Made by a program: the position numbers and the translations under genes | NCBI RefSeq assembly: GCF_000003605.2 | Contig: NW_003137831.1 | Coordinates: 334,669-346,484 of the forward strand | Reading direction: 5' to 3' | DNA length: 11,816 nt | Source: Saccoglossus kowalevskii | Taxonomy: Eukaryota; Hemichordata; Enteropneusta; Harrimaniidae | Part shown: in pieces, positions 9,301 to 11,816 of the stretch | Layout of the letters: every line of letters starts with the position of its first letter | Position numbering within the stretch: the first letter of the stretch is position 1 | Notes under the pieces: generated by a model | Told to the model about the DNA's origin: nothing | The model's input: only the letters and a program-made list of their open reading frames with translations | The model's database searches: none

Positions 9301-10878
9301 AACAAGAAACAAAATACACTAACTGAACTAACAGAGTGAATATGAGTAATCACTCACTTAGGATATGTAAACAAACATGACAAACTGTGTTACAGCAGGA
9401 AAAGTCAAAACATATTATCCTAATATACTTCAGGAAGACATTGAAAGTAAATTTTCTGACTGAATGTTACTAGTCTGAGTTTTGAGATGAGCTGCTTTTA
9501 TGCTATTGGCCAGAATGCTGTTTGAATGACGTGTAAAGAGCTTGGTGGAAAAGTGAATTGCATGGCCTTTGGAAGTATTTTATCTTTGAAAGTATCTGAA
9601 ATTGTCATGCTGTAGGCCAGGAATACCAGTACCATAAGTGAGATAAATTTGATAACAATTCTAGGCAGATGACCACATTGGAAATGAGTACAGTGTTCTC
9701 CCAAAACCTTTTAAGCACCACGCTTTTACAAGCTTGGCCACTGAAATGCCATGCTTAAACTTTCAACATTACATATGTGTAACTATTATTACAAAAAGCA
9801 TATGCAAATGACATACTATCATTATGCAAATCAGCCACAAATTGCCTATGCATTTTCCTGAGGACAAAACTAGTATATAACAAAATACCTTTTAATTTTG
9901 TCTTCTTGTTTTCTTGCATGTTTTTTCAAGACCAGATTTTCTTCATATAGCCTTAGGTATTTATCCTCCAACTCATCTCTACCTAGTTTAGAAATAGCCC
10001 TTCTTTGCTGACCTTGTTTATTATCGCCATAAGCTAACAGGGGATAATAAAACAATAAAATGAGTGGATGTTGATACTAGCATAGAATAGACAAAAATTT
10101 GCTAACACAGAGGCACTGTCTTTACAGGTATGTCACATCAGACAATACAGAACATGATTTCATTCTCTCAAATAAATCATTCATTTCTGATCAGATCATA
10201 GTCTATATAACACAGTTACTAGAAAAACCTTCTAGTAACTGTGATATAAACTATGCAATCTTCAAGACCTTGTAGCCATCTGATTATGGTGACTGGTTTA
10301 TCATATTAGCTGTACATGTGCAATGGTAATCAAACATCACATATTTATTTTATTTTTTATTTATTTATTAACACTTACTCACTCCCCTGAAAGAGTGGCA
10401 ATGGTTACAGATAATAGTAACAGAATACAGCACCAATACACTAATAACTATGGAAGGCAAAATACTCTCCATTTGTTTTCCAGTTTGAATGCTACTCGCA
10501 CAAAACAAGCGATTGACACTGCTAAAGTTGACATCATTTCCAAATTTATATGATCAATTGCTGATTGTGATTTTCTTCATTTATCATTATGTCTGTGCGT
10601 TTGCATTTTGAAATAAGTATGTGCTGTTGCATAAGCAAATATTCTGAAATTAATTAATTAAGGAGGCCGGTACCAGATGCAGGAACTGTGAACACAAATG
10701 CAGAGCACATTGCCTTGTACTACATCACACAATTTTACTACGTGTACTGACCATCTTCTTCGTCAATATTTCCCAGAGCACCATATTGTAGAAGAGCACC
10801 GGCTCCATATTTGGACGGAGTTGTATCCTTCACCGGGACATCATATGCTGTTTCGTCGTGATAGGGTGGACCAGGCAT
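249..10878 (-). CDS. RPGRIP1L: RPGRIP1L (Fantom/MKS5) ortholog, 5' part, 11 coding exons; gene-level entry
   Basis: Spliced gene model. Coding exons in order are 10878-10752, 10033-9889, 9293-9134, 8915-8835, 7916-7846, 7314-7225, 6319-6247, 5749-5679, 3094-2989, 1911-1765 and 322-249. Together they give 1145 nt, 381 codons plus 2 nt, and continue past the left edge. Every junction is GT..AG and every phase fits. The product resembles human RPGRIP1L along its whole length; shared blocks include [37 protein letters not shown] and LQERISD. In the known family this is a large scaffold of the ciliary transition zone (N-terminal coiled coils, central C2 domains, C-terminal RPGR-interacting domain) that organises NPHP and MKS modules; human mutations cause Joubert and Meckel syndromes. 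Only the coiled-coil part is here: charged, heptad-like, with no membrane segment or signal peptide. RPGRIP1 is the closest alternative, but the opening segment ([11 protein letters not shown]) is RPGRIP1L-like. Confidence 0.93.
617..722. repeat. Cluster of short hairpins
   Basis: CTTAGC..GCTAAG flanks CATGGGCTAAC around 617-638, and GTAGATTA (699-706) pairs exactly with TAATCTAC (715-722). Related TTAGCATRGGCTA words recur in both. Likely remnant of an interspersed repeat. Confidence 0.45.
749..1176. repeat. GC-rich patch with paired inverted motifs
   Basis: GCTGGTTCCCG (761-771) and GGTAACTAGTAA (802-813) reappear as reverse complements in the opposite order at 1155-1165 and 1107-1118. CTGTTCAAC occurs at both edges (749-757 and 1168-1176), but as a direct repeat. 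The block is visibly richer in CpG than its surroundings. Probably a decayed composite or foldback repeat; no intact gene is seen. Confidence 0.5.
1765..1911 (-). CDS. RPGRIP1L: RPGRIP1L coding exon 10
   Basis: A 147-nt phase 0/0 exon, residues 309-357. The acceptor is TTTCCTCAG and the donor GAG/GTAAGA. The product includes [20 protein letters not shown] and [18 protein letters not shown]. It corresponds to the human stretch with TLRISHDALMANGDELN and the following KQLHSMKFSERRIEE. Coiled coil continues, with a short Gly/Thr break (KSGTIT). Confidence 0.92.
2255..2361. mobile_element. 107-bp palindromic mini-element
   Basis: The left end TATAATCCCATA, a T-run, then AGGTT-ACGACAGC is mirrored on the right by GCTGTGTCAACCT, an A-rich run, then TGGGATTATA. 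The arms are about 33-36 bases with a short centre containing CCGCCTAGTGGCC. Shape and size fit a very small MITE or foldback remnant; family not recognised. Confidence 0.6.
2620..2831 (+). mobile_element. TIR element copy A (212 bp)
   Basis: Starts TACTGTAGAATACTCTATTT and ends AATAAAGTATTCCACAGTA, giving imperfect inverted ends of about 40 bases. The interior matches B1/B2 (AATCAGTGAAAATAAATTCC, then AAACGCCCAAA) in the same orientation, but is the most diverged copy. Likely an older insertion of the same non-autonomous family. Confidence 0.7.
2989..3094 (-). CDS. RPGRIP1L: RPGRIP1L coding exon 9
   Basis: A 106-nt exon, residues 273-308, leaving phase 0. The acceptor is ATATCCTATAG and the donor GAT/GTAAGT. 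The product contains [19 protein letters not shown] and [16 protein letters not shown]. It aligns with the human block SNIRDNVEMIKLHKQLVEK followed by SNALSAMEGKF. High-quality coiled coil with no Pro. Confidence 0.95.
4723..4734 (-). CDS. RPGRIP1L: Candidate 12-nt microexon of RPGRIP1L (adds HKAE in frame)
   Basis: A 12-base block between TTTTTCCCCCTATATAG and GTAAGT, with branch-point-like sequence (CTTAAT) upstream. It enters and leaves in phase 2, exactly the phase of the exon 8/exon 9 junction. Inclusion would turn ...GQR/SNIQ... into ...GQR/HKAE/SNIQ... without a frame change. The exon 8-9 join already matches human RPGRIP1L without it, so it would be an optional insertion in the coiled coil. 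Chance pairing of splice-like motifs in a 2.6-kb intron cannot be excluded without transcripts. Confidence 0.5.
4971..5130 (+). mobile_element. TIR element copy B1 (5' deleted, tandem)
   Basis: Starts TACTGTAAAA, then jumps directly into TGTCAATTCAG. Compared with copy B2 it lacks 49 bases covering most of the 5' terminal repeat. The remainder runs parallel to B2 at an offset of 214 bases with few differences. Its 3' end stops at GTATTT without the final ACAGTA. No coding capacity. Confidence 0.7.
5136..5345 (+). mobile_element. TIR element copy B2 (210 bp, intact ends)
   Basis: Begins TACTGTAAAATACTTTA and ends TGTATTTTACAGTA. The interior carries TTTTCGCTTGGAATTAATTTTCGC and its inverted counterpart. 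Same orientation as copies A and B1. Five bases before it (CAAAC) equal the five bases before B1, pointing to a local tandem duplication. Confidence 0.72.
5679..5749 (-). CDS. RPGRIP1L: RPGRIP1L coding exon 8
   Basis: A 71-nt exon, about residues 250-272. The acceptor is TACTACAG and the donor AG/GTGAGA, phase 2. The product, [18 protein letters not shown] then MSAGQR, matches the human coiled coil ending LLQLREQQATDQR. The next constitutive exon is 2.6 kb away; a candidate microexon lies between them. Confidence 0.92.
5750..6246 (-). other. RPGRIP1L: RPGRIP1L intron 7
   Basis: Bounded by GTATGT and TACTACAG. No element is recognised; the only structure noted is a 6-bp hairpin CCTGGG/CCCAGG at 6033-6051 around GGGCCC. 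Confidence 0.8.
6247..6319 (-). CDS. RPGRIP1L: RPGRIP1L coding exon 7
   Basis: A 73-nt exon, residues 225-249, leaving phase 0. The acceptor is TTTTCACAG at 6321-6320; an AG two bases further in would break the frame. The donor is CGG/GTATGT. The product, [24 protein letters not shown], is coiled coil and corresponds to the human run with QIEELEHLAEILKTQLRRK. Confidence 0.9.
6691..6732. repeat. 11-bp hairpin with (TA)n loop
   Basis: CACACAAAAGT (6691-6701) pairs exactly with ACTTTTGTGTG (6722-6732). The 20-base loop begins with an alternating TA run. A short imperfect foldback with no shown role. Confidence 0.65.
6968..7167 (-). mobile_element. TIR element copy C (200 bp, opposite orientation)
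   Basis: Begins TACTGTAAAATACTTTA and ends with its complement, TAAAGTATTTTACAGTA. The interior holds TTTTCGCTG/GGAATTTATTTTC motifs. The internal block GGGTGTTTTGTATGGAAT is the reverse complement of the block in copies B1 and B2, so this copy is inverted. No coding capacity. It looks like a short non-autonomous DNA transposon; TA at both ends would fit a TA target duplication. Confidence 0.7.
7225..7314 (-). CDS. RPGRIP1L: RPGRIP1L coding exon 6
   Basis: A 90-nt phase 2/2 exon, about residues 195-224. The acceptor is TTTCCAG and the donor CT/GTGAGT. The product reads [18 protein letters not shown] then [11 protein letters not shown]. It lines up with the human block ending FTKYGNSLLEEARGEIRN. 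This is where the next coiled coil begins. An open frame on the opposite strand here has no family resemblance and is a shadow. Confidence 0.92.
7315..7845 (-). other. RPGRIP1L: RPGRIP1L intron 5
   Basis: Bounded by GTATGT and TTTCCAG. I see no repeat, exon or regulatory element with support in these 531 bases. Confidence 0.8.
7846..7916 (-). CDS. RPGRIP1L: RPGRIP1L coding exon 5
   Basis: A 71-nt exon, about residues 172-194. The acceptor is TGATCAACAG. The donor is AA/GTATGT, leaving phase 2 so that AA plus A from exon 6 gives Lys. The product ([19 protein letters not shown]...) is basic and Pro/Gly-rich, a linker between coiled coils. It is weakly conserved except for the GR after VQSRVDT. 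Confidence rests on splice sites and on phase agreement with both neighbours. Confidence 0.85.
7917..8834 (-). other. RPGRIP1L: RPGRIP1L intron 4
   Basis: Bounded by GTAAGT and CAACAG. Most of it is the 594-bp foldback element at 8122-8715. The remaining intron sequence has no recognised feature. Confidence 0.85.
8122..8715. mobile_element. 594-bp foldback (long-TIR) MITE-like element
   Basis: The left arm (8122-8260) and right arm (8577-8715) are each 139 bases and inverted copies with substitutions. Shared blocks include TGGTAACAC, CACTCGGCAT, AAGTAATAATATTATGAT and GATGTTTACAGTTGTGCAAC. The outer ends read TACTATTGG and, on the other strand, TACTACTGG, so a TA target duplication is possible. 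The 316-base centre has no useful open frame and carries a perfect 14-bp palindrome (TATTGGCGCCAATA, 8526-8539). The structure is that of a non-autonomous foldback DNA transposon; superfamily unassigned. Transcribed, it would fold into a long hairpin in RPGRIP1L pre-mRNA. Confidence 0.8.
8835..8915 (-). CDS. RPGRIP1L: RPGRIP1L coding exon 4 (27 codons)
   Basis: An 81-nt phase 0/0 exon, residues 145-171. It has a strong pyrimidine tract and acceptor (TTCTCTTCTCAG) and donor ACA/GTAAGT. The product includes [11 protein letters not shown] and [12 protein letters not shown]. It matches the human segment with SAKQQLQTQ and YNNVQSRINT, with the same spacing. It is too short to stand out as an open frame and was found by reading the minus strand between exons 3 and 5. 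Confidence 0.92.
8973..9009. repeat. 10-bp hairpin in intron 3
   Basis: AGCCATGTTT (8973-8982) and AAACATGGCT (9000-9009) are exact reverse complements with a 17-base loop, close to exon 4 in the short (218-base) intron 3. Confidence 0.55.
9134..9293 (-). CDS. RPGRIP1L: RPGRIP1L coding exon 3
   Basis: Encodes about residues 91-144. The acceptor is TTTTTGTAG; its first base completes an Arg codon and is followed by [14 protein letters not shown], nearly identical to the family. A Gly-rich link (GGGRVRD) follows, then an acidic coiled-coil run ending [12 protein letters not shown]. The donor is AAG/GTATGT, phase 0. Heptad-like Leu spacing in [19 protein letters not shown] supports coiled coil. 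Confidence 0.95.
9294..9888 (-). other. RPGRIP1L: RPGRIP1L intron 2
   Basis: Bounded by GTATTT and TTGTAG. No exon or transposon is recognised. Two exact octamer motifs ATGCAAAT lie at 9802-9809 and 9824-9831 on the plus strand. Otherwise nothing notable. Confidence 0.8.
9889..10033 (-). CDS. RPGRIP1L: RPGRIP1L coding exon 2
   Basis: Encodes about residues 43-90. The acceptor is CTGTTAG and the donor AAAAG/GTATTT, leaving phase 2. The product runs from [11 protein letters not shown] through [18 protein letters not shown] to [11 protein letters not shown]. This is one of the most conserved stretches of the family, where recalled human sequence reads [26 protein letters not shown]. It is the start of the first coiled coil and the strongest single piece of evidence for gene identity. 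Confidence 0.95.
10211..10243. repeat. Perfect 14-bp hairpin in intron 1
   Basis: CACAGTTACTAGAA (10211-10224) and its exact reverse complement (10230-10243) are separated by a 5-base loop (AAACC). Flanking ATAT sequence extends the pairing after one mismatch. Likely a tiny foldback remnant; no function is shown. Confidence 0.75.
10603..10653 (-). repeat. Degenerate copy of the RPGRIP1L start-codon exon region
   Basis: 10603-10637 matches 10875-10909 in the same orientation at 29 of 35 positions, including the ATG and the AAGTATGTGC core. A further match (ATATTCTG-A/C-AATTA) follows after a gap of about 10 bases. Both copies keep CAG/AATAT acceptor-like sequence at the matching place. In the copy, the ATG (10606) opens only nine codons (MQTHRHNDK) before TGA, so it does not encode the RPGRIP1L N-terminus. 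Confidence 0.6.
10752..10878 (-). CDS. RPGRIP1L: RPGRIP1L coding exon 1 (start codon)
   Basis: Encodes residues 1-42 plus one base of codon 43. The start at 10878 is chosen because [18 protein letters not shown] lines up with the recalled human N-terminus (MSGP..DETAGDLPVKD), and an A sits at -3 (CAAAATG). The frame stays open upstream to an ATG at 11034. That stretch is unlike the family and contains an acceptor-like TTGCAG at 10931-10926, so the longer start is rejected. The donor is G/GTCAGT at 10751. The leftover G joins CT of exon 2 to make an Ala codon. The exon is acidic near its end (NIDEED) and not yet coiled coil. Confidence 0.9.
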
Positions 10879-11048
10879 TTTGAAACAAGTATGTGCAGTA
10901 GCACGGGCAGCTGCTCTCTTATATTCTGCAATTATTTCGCAATATAAATTAATATAAACACGAGAAAATAATGTTAAACTCAAGCATCTAATCTGGAGCG
11001 AATAACGGTCAAAGCACGGTATTGGAATTTGCATGAACTTGTTGGCAC

Positions 11049-11061
11049 AATGCCTAGCAAC
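11049..11061. promoter_or_regulatory. Candidate RFX X-box for the ciliary gene
   Basis: AATGCC T AGCAAC matches the X-box form GTNRCC-N(0-3)-RGYAAC at 10 of 12 positions; the right half-site is perfect and only the first two bases of the left half differ. It lies 171 bases upstream of the RPGRIP1L start codon. RFX factors bind X-boxes close upstream of many ciliary and transition-zone genes, so the site fits the gene, but a 10/12 match can occur by chance. Confidence 0.4.
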
Positions 11062-11292
11062 TACAAAGGATGTCTGTTAGCAATTTTCATTCAGATGCGA
11101 TCGGTAATTTCAATTTTACTTTTTTTAAATCGATGGTCTTCCAACGCAAAGAAGAAACGCGTTAGTTTTATTATCTCACAATCCCACTTAACGGATAAAT
11201 AATAGTTGTCAGTGGTCGCTGATATGTGCAAACAAACTAGCAATAAACGGGTACTACGATAAAATCACGTTACAGATAGGCCTCAAAACTAT

Positions 11293-11341
11293 GGGGCGGG
11301 TGTACACTCGATTCGTCGATCGCGTTGGGTGGTAGGCCAAT
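11293..11341. promoter_or_regulatory. GC box and CCAAT box in the divergent promoter region
   Basis: GGGGCGGG (Sp/KLF-type GC box) at 11293-11300 is followed by GGCCAATGG with CCAAT (NF-Y type) at 11337-11341. A CpG-containing stretch (ATTCGTCGATCGCGTT) lies between them. They sit between the two start codons (788 bases apart), the expected layout of a TATA-less bidirectional promoter. Transcription starts cannot be seen from sequence. Confidence 0.5.
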
Positions 11342-11576
11342 GGAACAGCAAAACATTTCATGATACAATTGTAGTTGAATATGCATGCTTTGTATATAAC
11401 ACATTTACCTTACGTCTGCCACCCCGGTGTTCCCCAGATTCAACCCGGAAAAAATAGTAAACAATAACAGAAATGCTGAAACCAAAAATTCGGTTGACAA
11501 GGTACTGCGCAAGCGTAAAAGGGTTAATACCCATAATTCCTGTGAACGAACCAGGAAGTAATCATTCAAATATATA

Positions 11577-11584
11577 TCACGTGA
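11577..11584. promoter_or_regulatory. Palindromic E-box TCACGTGA upstream of the FTO-like exon
   Basis: TCACGTGA, extended to TCACGTGAC, is the consensus for bHLH-zip factors of the USF/MITF/TFEB type. It lies 82 bases before the plus-strand ATG. It could act as a promoter element of either gene; function is inferred only. Confidence 0.4.
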
Positions 11585-11665
11585 CTGACCAGCTGAGTAA
11601 AAGTGTGGTCGTGAGAAACGTGAGGTTTACGTTCAAAGAACAGAAATTCGTGAAATAGCCAAATC

Positions 11666-11716
11666 ATGTGGAAGAGAAAATCGAATGAATCCCAGGATGA
11701 AGAGAAAGATTCCAAG
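11666..11716 (+). CDS. FTO: Candidate first coding exon of FTO, divergent to RPGRIP1L
   Basis: An ATG with A at -3, an in-frame TGA upstream at 11651 and 17 codons ending in a strong phase-0 donor (AAG/GTACGT). The peptide is MWKRKSNESQDEEKDSK: a basic start, an acidic/polar middle and Lys at the end. In human, the first FTO coding exon is 15 codons, phase 0, also beginning MKR, rich in Glu and ending in Lys. FTO also lies head-to-head with RPGRIP1L. FTO is a nuclear 2-oxoglutarate/Fe(II) dioxygenase that demethylates N6-methyladenosine in RNA; this exon would encode only its disordered N-terminal tail. Identity is inferred from synteny, length, phase and composition, because 17 residues cannot prove homology. 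It could instead be another gene that has taken FTO's place. Confidence 0.55.
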
Positions 11717-11816
11717 GTACGTTTGAGTCAAAATATAAGTAATGTCACAGTTCCAATGATAGTGACTGTGGTAATTGAATTGTTGACGCTATTCATATAT
11801 TGATGGTGTGGAGATG
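11717..11816 (+). other. Start of intron 1 of the FTO-like gene
   Basis: Follows the GTACGT donor. Nothing recognisable in the 100 bases before the window ends. Confidence 0.45.

Larger units (their letters stand above)
10034..10751 (-). other. RPGRIP1L: RPGRIP1L intron 1
   Basis: Bounded by donor GTCAGT and acceptor TGTTAG. It holds a degenerate duplicate of the exon 1 start region (10603-10653), a perfect 14-bp hairpin (10211-10243) and an A/T-rich TTTATTT run near 10338-10370. Open frames on the plus strand here show no recognisable protein. Confidence 0.85.
10879..11665. other. Divergent intergenic/5' UTR region between RPGRIP1L and the FTO-like exon
   Basis: 788 bases separate the two start codons. 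Besides the promoter motifs listed separately, an acceptor-like TTGCAG (minus strand, 10931-10926) and donor-like GTAAGG/GTAAAT motifs near 11413 and 11408 would allow a non-coding first RPGRIP1L exon, as I recall for human. That is unproven. A 61-codon plus-strand frame (11473-11658) ends 7 bases before the FTO-like ATG and could be an upstream ORF. No other gene is seen. Confidence 0.6.

Noticed and set aside
9111-9326. 71-codon plus-strand frame
   Set aside because: Antisense to exon 3 (RLVNDKK...LKNK); Ser/Phe-rich composition typical of a shadow of a coiled-coil exon.

Overview
This is animal (metazoan) nuclear DNA: AT-rich, mostly intronic, with consensus GT..AG junctions and coding exons of only 71-160 bases. 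The window is dominated by the 5' part of one minus-strand gene that I recognise by its protein as RPGRIP1L (Fantom/MKS5/NPHP8), a scaffold of the ciliary transition zone. Eleven coding exons lie between 10878 and 249. They join without a single phase conflict into about 381 residues, all from the N-terminal coiled-coil half. The C2 domains and the RPGR-interacting domain lie beyond the left edge. Strong but not vertebrate-level similarity to human RPGRIP1L, plus the short terminal-inverted-repeat elements, suggests a marine invertebrate (lancelet, hemichordate or mollusc-like). I cannot name the species.

Layout from right to left. 11666-11716 is a plus-strand 17-codon first exon ending in a strong donor. 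By position, length, phase and composition it is a candidate first exon of FTO, the 2-oxoglutarate/Fe(II) RNA N6-methyladenosine demethylase that sits head-to-head with RPGRIP1L in vertebrates. 10879-11665 is the shared divergent promoter region, with a GC box, a CCAAT box, a palindromic E-box and a near-consensus RFX X-box. 10878-249 holds RPGRIP1L exons 1 to 11. Intron 8 contains a candidate 12-nt in-frame microexon at 4723-4734.

The introns carry the rest of the structure. There are four copies of a roughly 200-bp TIR element (two tandem, one inverted relative to the others), a 594-bp foldback element with 139-base arms, a 107-bp palindromic element, several perfect short hairpins, a GC-rich patch with inverted motifs, and a degenerate partial duplicate of the start-codon exon inside intron 1. 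No RNA gene, CRISPR array or prokaryotic feature is seen.

The two genes do not share a biochemical pathway. Their link is the shared promoter region and the conserved neighbourhood. If the FTO call is right, this window records an invertebrate example of the FTO-RPGRIP1L head-to-head pair. Family comparisons below rest on recalled human sequence, not on a search.
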